Source of the DNA: Amycolatopsis thermophila
GTDB taxonomy: Bacteria; Actinomycetota; Actinomycetes; Mycobacteriales; Pseudonocardiaceae
Reading direction: 5' to 3'
DNA: 64,000 bases
Assembly: GCF_030814215.1 (NCBI RefSeq)
Contig: NZ_JAUSUT010000001.1
Span: forward strand, 7,068,001 to 7,132,000
How positions within the stretch are numbered: the first letter of the stretch is position 1; each line of letters begins with the position of its first letter. This document shows, piece by piece, positions 16,473 through 24,135 of this stretch. The notes under the pieces were generated by a model, which saw only the letters and a program-made list of their open reading frames with translations, had not been told where the DNA came from and ran no database searches. The translations under genes were made by a program, and so were the position numbers.

Positions 16473-17045
16473 ATGGGCACCCGGGTGACCACCGCGCTGG
16501 CGGCCGGACGGCCGGTGGTGGTGCTCGACGAGCACGGCACCGCCGAGCTGGTGGTCGCGGCGCAGGCGGTGACCACGAGCGCGATGGCGTTCCTGATCCG
16601 GCACGGATCCGGGTTCGTGCGGGTGGCGCTCACCGGCCAGGCGTGCGACCGGCTGGTGCTGCCACCGGTGACGCCGCTCGGCCCGCACCGGTGTGCCCAG
16701 GCCGTGGCGGTGGACGCCGCCGAGGGGGTGAGCACCGGGATCTCGGCGGCCGACCGCTGCCGGGCCGCCCGCCTGCTCGCCGATCCGGCGACCGTGCCGG
16801 ACGATCTGCGGCGGCCGGGCCACACCGTGCCGCTGCGGGCGTGGGCCGGTGGTGAGCCCGGCGTCGTCGAGGCCTCGGTGGAGCTGGCCACGGCGGCGGG
16901 CCTGTCCGCCGCGCCTGTCCTGTGTGGACTGGTTTCGGAGCGGGATCCGCGGCGGATGGCCGGTGCCGGTGAGGCGGCGCTGTTCGCGCGGCGGCACCGG
17001 CTGGAGATCACCGGAGTCGCGGAGTCCTGGAGGAGGGCCGGATGA
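16473..17045 (+). CDS. RibB-like (DHBP synthase fold) protein lacking catalytic residues
   Basis: A 190-aa homologue of 3,4-dihydroxy-2-butanone-4-phosphate synthase by overall text: MAFLIRHGSGFVRVALTG, AEGVSTGISAADRC, RPGHTVPLRAWAGG and a GLSAAPVLC helix. Key residues are changed. The RENEGD acid loop is reduced to DEHGTAEL (19-26), the GGHTEA His is Val (V131), and the Glu of VLCE is Gly (G152). These residues bind Mg and catalyse the reaction in known enzymes, so normal activity is unlikely. It overlaps the flavin reductase gene by four bases. A flavin/ribulose-phosphate binding or scaffolding role for the monooxygenase is conceivable; function unknown. Confidence 0.72.
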   Translation: MGTRVTTALAAGRPVVVLDEHGTAELVVAAQAVTTSAMAFLIRHGSGFVRVALTGQACDRLVLPPVTPLGPHRCAQAVAVDAAEGVSTGISAADRCRAARLLADPATVPDDLRRPGHTVPLRAWAGGEPGVVEASVELATAAGLSAAPVLCGLVSERDPRRMAGAGEAALFARRHRLEITGVAESWRRAG

Positions 17046-17521
17046 GTTTCGACAGCGCGACCTACCGCACCACGCTGAGCCGGTTCACGACCGGGGTGGT
17101 CGTGGTGACCGCGGCCGGCGGGGCCGGGATGGTGGTCAGTTCGTTCACGTCGGTGTCGCTGGCGCCGCCGCTGGTGTTGTTCTGTGCGGGCAACACGTCC
17201 AGCACGTGGCCGCGCATCCGCGAGGCGGGAGCGTTCTGCGCGAACGTACTCGCCGCAGGCCAGGAGGACATCGCCCGGCGGTTCAGCGGCCCCGGTGACC
17301 GGTTCGCCGGGGTGCCACACCGGCCAGGCGTGCTGGGCAGCCCGGTGCTGCACGGTGTGCATGCCCATCTCGAGTGCGAGATCAGCGACGAGCATCCCGC
17401 GGGAGATCACACGATCGTCGTCGGCCGGGTGGTCGCGCTGGACACCGGCCGCGACACGGCTCCGCTGGTGTTCCACCACAGCCGCTTCCACGACGGCGCG
17501 GTGCTCACCTCCGCCGCTTGA
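17042..17521 (+). CDS. Flavin reductase of two-component monooxygenase
   Basis: A 159-aa flavin reductase-like (FMN/FAD-NADH) protein. The typical N-terminus YRTTLSRFTTGVVVVTAAG, the flavin-contact SSFTSVSLAPPLVLFC, FCANVLAAGQEDIARRFSG and a terminal HHSRFHDG are all present. It supplies reduced flavin to an oxygenase; the best partner here is the acyl-CoA-dehydrogenase-fold monooxygenase at 11979-13160, though the two lie on opposite strands. The ATGA overlap couples it to the RibB-like gene. A strong bidirectional terminator follows its stop. Confidence 0.85.
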   Translation: MSFDSATYRTTLSRFTTGVVVVTAAGGAGMVVSSFTSVSLAPPLVLFCAGNTSSTWPRIREAGAFCANVLAAGQEDIARRFSGPGDRFAGVPHRPGVLGSPVLHGVHAHLECEISDEHPAGDHTIVVGRVVALDTGRDTAPLVFHHSRFHDGAVLTSAA

Positions 17522-17530
17522 GCACACGAA

Positions 17531-17564
17531 GAACGGCCGGGCCCCGCTGCGGGCCCGGCCGTTC
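17531..17564. terminator. Bidirectional intrinsic-like terminator
   Basis: GAACGGCCGGGCCC and GGGCCCGGCCGTTC form a perfect 14-bp stem with a 6-nt loop, placed between the convergent flavin reductase and SDR genes. Confidence 0.8.
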
Positions 17565-17570
17565 TCACGC

Positions 17571-18407
17571 TCACATCTTGACGATCGCGCCCGCGTCGAC
17601 CGGGAGGGCGATCCCGGTGACGTAGCGGGACTCGTCGGAGGCGAGCCACGCCACCGCGGCGCTGATGTCCCGCGGCTGCACCCACGGGATCGGCAGCACG
17701 TTCATCCCGGCCTGGCAGGCCTGCTTGAAGTCCTCGTGCGTGGGGGACTCCAGATCCGGCCGGAACAGGCGGTACATCGCCTCGTGGTCGATCATGTCGG
17801 TGAGCACCGAGGTCGGCTGGATCGCGTTGCAGCGGATGCCCTGCGCGCCCAGCTCGTTCGCGATCGACCGGGTCAGGCCGATGACACCGTGCTTGGCCGC
17901 CACGTAGTGCGCGAAGTTCGGGAACCCCTGAGTACCGCCGGTCGAGCTGATCAGCACGATGGAGCCGCCCTCGCCCTGCTCGATGAGCGTGGGCACGGTG
18001 GCCTTGACCGTCTTCCAGACCCCGGAGAGGTTCACGTCGATCATCGTGTTCCACTGCTCTTCGGTCAGCTCGTGGACCGGGGCCGAGGAGAACACGCCGG
18101 CGTTGGCGACCACGACGTCCAGCCGCCCGAGCCGGCTCACGCCGTCGGCGACGGCGGCCTGCAGCCCGGCCAGGTCGCGCACGTCGACCTCGTGCGCCAC
18201 GACCTTGCGGCCGGCCTTCTCGATGTGCTGGGCGGTTTCGGCGAGATCCGCCGGGGTGGCACCCCGGTACTCGACCGTGGGCACCTGGCCGCAGATGTCC
18301 ACGATGATCAGGTCGGCGCCCTCTTCGGCGAGCCGTGCGGCGTGCGACCTCCCCTGCCCCCGGGCGGCGCCGGTGACCAGTGCGACCTTTCCGTCAAGAC
18401 TTCCCAT
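17571..18407 (-). CDS. Mycofactocin-type SDR oxidoreductase
   Basis: A 278-aa SDR with the mycofactocin-coupled subfamily signature: LVTGAARGQGRSHAARLAEEGADLI followed by an insertion after the second strand (DICGQVPTVEYRGATPADLAET) that shields the nicotinamide. NAGVF, the Ser in LISSTGG and Tyr-Lys in YVAAKHGVIGL complete the active site. Members keep NAD tightly bound and pass electrons to mycofactocin. The likely substrate is a hydroxyl group of a catabolic intermediate. It is last in the long minus-strand operon; its start overlaps the 3' end of the phosphatase gene by 14 bp. Confidence 0.85.
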   Translation of the reverse strand: MGSLDGKVALVTGAARGQGRSHAARLAEEGADLIIVDICGQVPTVEYRGATPADLAETAQHIEKAGRKVVAHEVDVRDLAGLQAAVADGVSRLGRLDVVVANAGVFSSAPVHELTEEQWNTMIDVNLSGVWKTVKATVPTLIEQGEGGSIVLISSTGGTQGFPNFAHYVAAKHGVIGLTRSIANELGAQGIRCNAIQPTSVLTDMIDHEAMYRLFRPDLESPTHEDFKQACQAGMNVLPIPWVQPRDISAAVAWLASDESRYVTGIALPVDAGAIVKM

Positions 18408-19233
18408 TGTTCGAACTCCCGTCGACGTTGGCGGATTTGCTCCGAGCCTGCCCGCCAGGGCGGCCGGGCGGGACCGGGTGACCATGTGGTCCCACCCGCG
18501 TGGCGCCCGTGAGCACCTCCCGCAGCCGGGCGATGTCCCGGTCGGTCACGCCGTGCTCGCGCATCAACGCCCGCGACCCGCCGTGCCGGGCGTCGGCCTG
18601 GCGCAGGAACCGGAGGATGGCCTCGGGCGGCGCGGTCCACGCCTCGGGCGGGTAGACGGCGGCCGCAGCACCGTAGGAAGCCATGTGCCGCAATCGGTCC
18701 ATCCCCGCCACGACGTCGTCGGGATCCCGCGCGTAGTCGGCCGCGATGTCGTCGCGACGCACCCCCACGGCGTCGAGCGCGAGCGCGACCGCGACGCCGG
18801 TGCGGTCCTTGCCGACGGTGCAGTGCACCAGCGCGGGCAACACACCCGGCTCCAGCAGCCGCAGCACCAGGGACACCACCGTGGCGGCGTCTTCGTCGAG
18901 GTAACCGAGGTAGCGCGTGACGAGCGGATCGTCGCCGTCCATCGGCGCCACCGCGGAGCCCGGGGCGACGCCACCGATCCGGAACGACACCGGGATGTGG
19001 CGGACGCCCAGTTCGTCGAGCGGGCCCCGCCCCTCCCGGGCGATCTCCGGCGGCAGCCGCAGGTCCACGGTCGAGCGGATCCCGGTGTCGGCCAGCAGGG
19101 CCCGCGCAGTGTCCGCGGCGAGGAACTGCGGCGTGCCGCTGCGGAACAGCACACCGTGCCGCAACCGGCCGCCGTCACTCAACCGCAGGCCACCGAGGTC
19201 GCGAAACCCCAGCAGCCCCGGATACCGGCTCAC
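18394..19233 (-). CDS. MptpB-like tyrosine/lipid phosphatase
   Basis: A 279-aa dual-specificity-type phosphatase. The N-terminal FRDLGG box (10-15), FRSGTPQFL and the catalytic loop VHCTVGKDRTG (Cys138, Arg144) match the Y_phosphatase3 family including mycobacterial PtpB, which acts on phosphotyrosine and phosphoinositides. GTG 19233 overlaps the thiolase stop (GTGA), so it is translationally coupled within a catabolic operon. That position suggests a small-molecule phosphate ester as substrate, for example a product of the phosphotransferase module, rather than a host or signalling protein. This is inference from context. Confidence 0.82.
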   Translation of the reverse strand: MSRYPGLLGFRDLGGLRLSDGGRLRHGVLFRSGTPQFLAADTARALLADTGIRSTVDLRLPPEIAREGRGPLDELGVRHIPVSFRIGGVAPGSAVAPMDGDDPLVTRYLGYLDEDAATVVSLVLRLLEPGVLPALVHCTVGKDRTGVAVALALDAVGVRRDDIAADYARDPDDVVAGMDRLRHMASYGAAAAVYPPEAWTAPPEAILRFLRQADARHGGSRALMREHGVTDRDIARLREVLTGATRVGPHGHPVPPGRPGGQARSKSANVDGSSNNGKS

Positions 19234-20369
19234 GTCTGCCGCGCCAGGATCGTGACGACACAGGCGTTGCCGTCCATGCCCGCCGCTCCCCCGCCCATCG
19301 TCTCGACCAGGCCGACCCGGTGCCGTGCGACCTGACGGGCCCCGGCCTCGCCACGCAGCTGCCACGTGATCTCGGCCAGCTGCGCCATGCCGGTCGCGCC
19401 CAGGGGATGCCCACGCGACAGCAGACCACCACTCGGGTTGACCGGCTGCGCGCCGTCGCGGGCGGTGTGTCCCGAGGGCGCCAGCTCCGCGCCCTTACCG
19501 CGTGACGCGAGCCCGAGGGCTTCCAGCGTGATGATCTCACCGATGGTGAACGCGTCGTGCACCTCGAGCACGTCGATCTCGGCGGGCGTGCGGCCGGCCT
19601 GCGCGAACGCGCGCTCCGCGGCGCGGGCGACGCTCGCGTAGCCCCACACGTCCTCGCTGCGGTGGTCCCACAGCGCACCGGACACCATCGCCGAGGTCTC
19701 GATCCGCAGGTCGCGCCGTTTCCCCCGCGCACCGCCCACGATCGCCGCGCCAGCGCCGTCGCTGGTGGGACAGCATTGCAGGAACGTCAGCGGCCGCGCG
19801 ATCATCCGCGACGCCAGCACCTCCTCGACCGTCGGGGCGGACGCCCGCAGCTGGGCGCGCGGATTGTCCAGCCCGTTGCGCTTGTTCTTCACCGCGACCG
19901 CCGCGAGCTGCTCCGGCGTCACGCCGAACTCGCCGGCGTAACGCTGCGCCTGCAACGCATACAGGCCGGGCAGCGGCAGCGAGGAAGCACCCTCCGGATC
20001 GGTCGCCTCGGGCACGATCGCTCCGGAGAACAGCGTCGACATCTGCTCCACACCCAGCACCAGCACACACCCGAACCGGCCCAGCCGGACTGCCTCGACC
20101 GCCTCGTGGTAGGCGCTCGTCCCGCTGGCGCAGGCGTTTTCGACGGTCCACATCGGAACGCCGGGAATGCCGAGGCCCCGCTGGACCCGGGTGGCCACAC
20201 CGGGCGGACCGAACACCGACCCGACCACGATCGCGTCGATCTCCCCCGGCGAGATCCCCGCGTCGCGCACCGCTTCGGCGACGGCCTCCCACGCGAGTGC
20301 CTCCACGCGGCGCTCGGGGAACCGGCCGTAAGCCGACGTGCCCACGCCCCACAGCATCGCCTCGGTCAT
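19230..20369 (-). CDS. Thiolase family protein (SCP2/lipid-transfer type)
   Basis: A 379-aa thiolase-fold protein. The acyl-accepting Cys is C80 in VENACASGTSAY. The His motif is in GGLLSRGHPLGATGMAQ, and the C-terminus reads GMDGNACVVTIL with the second Cys position. EVHDAFTIGEI is the NEAF-equivalent segment of SCP2-type thiolases. It should cleave a beta-ketoacyl-CoA or condense acyl-CoAs. The gene overlaps the upstream DUF35 gene by four bases; DUF35-thiolase pairs normally form a complex. Confidence 0.88.
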   Translation of the reverse strand: MTEAMLWGVGTSAYGRFPERRVEALAWEAVAEAVRDAGISPGEIDAIVVGSVFGPPGVATRVQRGLGIPGVPMWTVENACASGTSAYHEAVEAVRLGRFGCVLVLGVEQMSTLFSGAIVPEATDPEGASSLPLPGLYALQAQRYAGEFGVTPEQLAAVAVKNKRNGLDNPRAQLRASAPTVEEVLASRMIARPLTFLQCCPTSDGAGAAIVGGARGKRRDLRIETSAMVSGALWDHRSEDVWGYASVARAAERAFAQAGRTPAEIDVLEVHDAFTIGEIITLEALGLASRGKGAELAPSGHTARDGAQPVNPSGGLLSRGHPLGATGMAQLAEITWQLRGEAGARQVARHRVGLVETMGGGAAGMDGNACVVTILARQT

Positions 20370-20776
20370 GACCGCACCTCCGTCGCCACGAGGTCACCGT
20401 CGTCGGTCCCGGTGATCCGCACCCGGGAACCAAGTCCGAGCACGGCGGGTTCGGCGAGGTGCACCAGGACGCGAGGCCCGTCGTCGAGGTCCACATAGGC
20501 CAGCCCGAACGGGGGTTTCCGCGTGCCGACGTGGATGTCCACCACCGTCGCCGACCACACCGGACCGGTCGTCGCGAACCGCTCCGCCACCATCGGCGCG
20601 TAGCAGGCCGGGCACCACGGCAGGTCCCGCTGCGACGACGGGTACCGGCACGCGCTGCAGCGCGTGCCCAGCACGGCGTCGCCGGCGAACACGGGACGGG
20701 AGTCGGCGACCGGCAGGCCTCCGACCGCGGACCCGGCCCGCCGTTTGGTCGGCCGTCCCACACCCAGCTCGGCCAT
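20366..20776 (-). CDS. DUF35 zinc-ribbon/OB-fold partner of thiolase
   Basis: A 136-aa acyl-CoA-binding accessory protein. The zinc ribbon is CSAC...CPAC (GTRCSACRYPSS, LPWCPACYAP) followed by an OB-fold (VWSATVVDIHVGTRKPPFGLAYVDL). The extended N-terminal 30 residues are polar. Proteins of this class stabilise SCP2-type thiolases and related synthases. It is wedged between the carboxyltransferase (TGATG overlap) and the thiolase (ATGA overlap), so it is co-translated with both. Confidence 0.85.
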   Translation of the reverse strand: MAELGVGRPTKRRAGSAVGGLPVADSRPVFAGDAVLGTRCSACRYPSSQRDLPWCPACYAPMVAERFATTGPVWSATVVDIHVGTRKPPFGLAYVDLDDGPRVLVHLAEPAVLGLGSRVRITGTDDGDLVATEVRS

Positions 20777-22272
20777 CAGTGGTCCCCTTCCAGGGTGAGC
20801 GAGAAGTCGTCGGCCTCGATGTGCAGGTAGGCGCCCACCGAGGTTTCGACCAACTCGCGGATGAACCGAACCTGCCTGCTCGTCGGGGCGAAGTCGCGGT
20901 GGCGCTGCGGCGTGGCGCGCATGACGTCGATGTCGTTCTCCGGCACCAGTAGCCGCAGGATCAGTTCGTCGTCGCTGACGTTGCCGAAACGCTGCCGCAG
21001 TTCGGACAGGCTGGGTTGCGGCGGTTCCCAGTTCTCGTAGCTGCGGGCTTTGGGCGAGGACATGATCGCGTCCAGCACGTTCTCGTCGATCGGCGCGACC
21101 GGTTCGCCGTAGAACCCGTGCGCGTAGATCAGCACCTCGTCCGGCACGACCGAGTAGCGCGACCCGGTCACGACGTTGAGCACGGCCTGCGTGCCGACCA
21201 GCTGGGAGAACGGCGTGGCCATCACCGGGTAGCCGAGTTCTTCGCGGACCCGGGACATCTCGTCGAGCACCTCTTCGAAGCGCTCCTCCATGCCACGGTC
21301 ACGTAGCTGTGCCTTGAACGTGCCGGCCATGCCGCCGGGCAGCTGGTGGCGGTACTGGAACAGCGAGTACTCGGCCGGCTGCGCCACCGGCAGGTCCTCG
21401 TACTCGGCGACGCGCAGCAGGTGTTCCTCGACCGGCGCGAACCGCGACTCGTCGAGGTCGACGTCGAACCCGGCGTAGCGCAGGTTGGTGACGGTGTTCT
21501 CCGTGGAGGGCAACGAAACGCCGGCGGCGAGCGGGCGGCTGGCCGTGTGCACCCGGTCGGCACCGGCGAGCAGGCCTTCGAGGTAGTTCAGCGGGGCGAG
21601 CGCGTTGTTGCTGTGGAAGTGGATCTCCACCGGCAGGTCACCGGCCGCCTGCTTGATGGCGGCGACGAGCGTGCGGGTGCGCTCCGGAGTGAGCAGCCCG
21701 GCTGCGTCCTCCAGCTCGATGCCGTCGGCGCCGAGCGCGACCAGCTCGCGCGTGCGGGCGGCGTAGTACTCGTCGGTGTGGTACGGGCTGTCGGCGTAGA
21801 GGATGCAGGGCAACGCCTGCGCGCCTTCGGCCTGCACGGTCTTGACCAGGCGTCCGATCTTGTCGGTGTTGAACAGTCCGTCGTAGATCCAGAAGCTGCC
21901 GATGCCGTGCGCGCACAGGCGCTGCACCCACAGGTCCATGACGCTGTCGGCGGTCAGCCCGAAGGTGACGATGCCGTTGCTGCGCGTGCCGGCGCGCACG
22001 GTGGTGTCCGGCATCGCGCGCGACAGCGAGATCAGCTGTTCCCAGGGGTCCTCTTTGCAGTGTCGCACGAGGACTTCGAAGATGGAGCTGCCGACGAGGT
22101 CGATGGTGTGGAACCCGGTGCGGTCCAGTTCGGCGGCCATCGGCAGGCCCATGTCCTTGCGCAGCCGCATTCCCCACCAGCTCTGCGGTCCGTCGCGCAG
22201 CGTCTGGTCGACGATCTCGATCCGGCGGCGGGTGCCGTCCGGGTTGCGCGGTGCGGCATCGAGGTAGCTCAT
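20776..22272 (-). CDS. HMGL-type carboxyltransferase subunit, divergent active site
   Basis: A 498-aa TIM-barrel of the HMGL/pyruvate-carboxylase carboxyltransferase class. Visible are DQTLRDGPQS (Asp22, Arg26), the metal His pair HFH (218-220) and QLPGGMAGTF (311-319). In pyruvate carboxylase and oxaloacetate decarboxylase the metal-bound carbamylated Lys lies in IKDMAGLL; here the matching text is LEDAAGLL with Glu188. The Ser/Thr after PGGM is Gly317. Substrate is therefore probably not plain pyruvate/oxaloacetate. It overlaps the biotin carboxylase by four bases, and carrier, carboxylase and transferase form one three-subunit enzyme. Confidence 0.82.
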   Translation of the reverse strand: MSYLDAAPRNPDGTRRRIEIVDQTLRDGPQSWWGMRLRKDMGLPMAAELDRTGFHTIDLVGSSIFEVLVRHCKEDPWEQLISLSRAMPDTTVRAGTRSNGIVTFGLTADSVMDLWVQRLCAHGIGSFWIYDGLFNTDKIGRLVKTVQAEGAQALPCILYADSPYHTDEYYAARTRELVALGADGIELEDAAGLLTPERTRTLVAAIKQAAGDLPVEIHFHSNNALAPLNYLEGLLAGADRVHTASRPLAAGVSLPSTENTVTNLRYAGFDVDLDESRFAPVEEHLLRVAEYEDLPVAQPAEYSLFQYRHQLPGGMAGTFKAQLRDRGMEERFEEVLDEMSRVREELGYPVMATPFSQLVGTQAVLNVVTGSRYSVVPDEVLIYAHGFYGEPVAPIDENVLDAIMSSPKARSYENWEPPQPSLSELRQRFGNVSDDELILRLLVPENDIDVMRATPQRHRDFAPTSRQVRFIRELVETSVGAYLHIEADDFSLTLEGDH

Positions 22273-23642
22273 GCGCTCTTCTCCAGGTAGTCGGGCAGGC
22301 CGCGCCGGCCGATCCAGTCGGTCGTGACGGCGCCGGCGCGGAAGTCGGGGTGGTCGAGGGCGGCCGCGGCGAACCCGGCAGTGGTGGGCACGCCGGAGAC
22401 CCGCAGGTCGCCGAGGGCGGCGACCATCCGGTCGGCGGCGGTGTCGCGGTCCGGGCCGTGGGCGATCACCTTGGCCAGCAGCGAGTCGTAGAACGGGGTG
22501 ACCACGTAGCCGGGCTCGCAGTGGGTGTCGACCCGGATCCCCTCCCCCGCGGGCGGTTTCCAGATCCGCACCGTGCCCGGGTTGGGGATGAACCCGCGTG
22601 CCGGGTCCTCGGTGGTCAGCCGCACCTCGATCGCGTGGCCGGTGACCGTGATGTCGTCCTGGGCCAGCCGCAGCGGTTCGCCCGCGGCACCGCGCAACTG
22701 CTCGGCGACGAGGTCCACGCCGGTGACCATTTCGGTGACCGGGTGCTCGACCTGGATGCGGGCGTTGAACTCGAGGAAGGCGTAGTCGCCGGTGTCGGCG
22801 TCGTAGATGAACTCGACCGTGCCGGCGCTGTCCAGTCCGAGGGCTTCGCCGAAACGCACCCCGCTGCGGCGGATGTCCTCGCGCACGGCCTCGGGCAGGT
22901 TCGGCGCCGGGGACTCCTCCACCACCTTCTGGTGGCGCCGCTGCAGGGTGCAGTCACGTTCGCCGAGGTGGATGACGGTGCCGTGCTTGTCGCCGAGCAC
23001 CTGCACCTCGATGTGCCGGGCGCGGCGGATGAACCGCTCCACGTACAGCCGCCCGTCGCCGAAGGCCGACTGGGCTTCGGCCGCGGCCGAGGGCCAGCGC
23101 TGCCGCAGCTCGATCTCGTTCTCCACCACCGACATCCCGCGCCCGCCACCCCCGGCGGCGGCCTTGACCAGCACCGGATACCCGAGTCCGGCGGCGGAGC
23201 GGGCGGCGTCCTCGGCCGAGTCGAGCACCGGTGAACCGGACAGGACGGGGATGCCCACCGAACGCGCCAGCTCACGCGCGCGGGCCTTGTCCCCGGCCCC
23301 GGCCACGGCTTCCGGCCGTGGCCCGACGAAGGTGAGCCCTTCAGCGACGCACGCGGCGGCGAAGTCGGGGTTCTCCGACAGAAACCCGTATCCGGGGTGG
23401 ACGGCGTCGCAGCCGGTGCCCAGCGCGGCGCTGAGCACCGACGGGATCGCGAGGTAGCTCGCGGTGGCCGGGGCCGGGCCGATGCACACGGCCCGGTCGG
23501 CCAGCCGCGCGGCGAGCCCGTCCCGGTCCACTGTTGACGTCACGACGACGGTCTCGATGCCGAGTTCGCGGCAGGTCCGGATCACGCGCACGGCGATCTC
23601 GCCGCGGTTGGCGACGAGCACCCGGCGCAGCGGGCTACCCAT
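22269..23642 (-). CDS. Biotin carboxylase subunit
   Basis: A 457-aa ATP-grasp biotin carboxylase. It begins RRVLVANRGEIAVRVIRTCREL, has the glycine loop AAAGGGGRGM, the ERDCTLQRRHQKVVEE segment, and the catalytic FLEFNARIQVEHPVTE. HAIEVRL replaces the common HAIECRI, a mild change. It carboxylates the biotin on the carrier protein encoded just upstream, using ATP and bicarbonate. Eight bases overlap the carrier gene and four bases overlap the carboxyltransferase, so stoichiometric synthesis is expected. Confidence 0.93.
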   Translation of the reverse strand: MGSPLRRVLVANRGEIAVRVIRTCRELGIETVVVTSTVDRDGLAARLADRAVCIGPAPATASYLAIPSVLSAALGTGCDAVHPGYGFLSENPDFAAACVAEGLTFVGPRPEAVAGAGDKARARELARSVGIPVLSGSPVLDSAEDAARSAAGLGYPVLVKAAAGGGGRGMSVVENEIELRQRWPSAAAEAQSAFGDGRLYVERFIRRARHIEVQVLGDKHGTVIHLGERDCTLQRRHQKVVEESPAPNLPEAVREDIRRSGVRFGEALGLDSAGTVEFIYDADTGDYAFLEFNARIQVEHPVTEMVTGVDLVAEQLRGAAGEPLRLAQDDITVTGHAIEVRLTTEDPARGFIPNPGTVRIWKPPAGEGIRVDTHCEPGYVVTPFYDSLLAKVIAHGPDRDTAADRMVAALGDLRVSGVPTTAGFAAAALDHPDFRAGAVTTDWIGRRGLPDYLEKSA

Positions 23643-24135
23643 CGTTCGGCCTGAGGAGGAACAGCACCTGGTCGAACTCGACGAGTTCGGCGTTGGTGGC
23701 GCACACCCGCACGATCTCGCCCGCTTGGGGCGCGACGACGGGGTTCATCAGCTTCATGACCTCGACGATTGCGAGCTGGTCGTTCGCCTCGACCTGCTGG
23801 CCGACCTGGACGAACGGTGGTTCCCCCGGGCTCGGGGACACCCAGAACGCCCCGACGGCGGGTGAGCGCACCTCGACGCATCCGGTGGTGTCGACCGCGG
23901 CGGCCGGGGCCGGCGGTGGCGGGGCGGCAGCAGTGGGGGCAGCGGGCACGGGCGGGGCAGGCGGAGGGGTGGCCACCGCAGCCGCGCCCGGCGCGGCCGC
24001 CGCCGGTGGGCCGTCCTTGCCGACGCTGATGCGCATGCCGTCCAGTTCCAGGGTCATCGCGGCCCAGCCGGACTCGTGGAAGGTCCGCAGGATCTCCCGG
24101 ACCTCGCGGTGGGTGACCTTTTCGGGCGTGGTCAT
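23635..24135 (-). CDS. Biotin carboxyl carrier protein
   Basis: A 166-aa carrier. The N-terminal 40 residues resemble AccB (REVREILRTFHESGWAAMTLELDG), a 35-residue Ala/Pro hinge follows, and the C-terminal biotinyl domain carries EVMKLMN with Lys128 as the biotin site. The start overlaps the stop of the ATP-grasp/swivel gene (ATGA). Its position between a PPDK-like phosphotransferase and the carboxylase genes ties phosphorylation and carboxylation into one transcript. Confidence 0.92.
   Translation of the reverse strand: MTTPEKVTHREVREILRTFHESGWAAMTLELDGMRISVGKDGPPAAAAPGAAAVATPPPAPPVPAAPTAAAPPPPAPAAAVDTTGCVEVRSPAVGAFWVSPSPGEPPFVQVGQQVEANDQLAIVEVMKLMNPVVAPQAGEIVRVCATNAELVEFDQVLFLLRPNDG

Noticed and set aside
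20776..23642. Interpretation as an acetyl/propionyl-CoA carboxylase
   Set aside because: The transferase is a TIM-barrel HMGL type, not the crotonase-type AccD found in acyl-CoA carboxylases.
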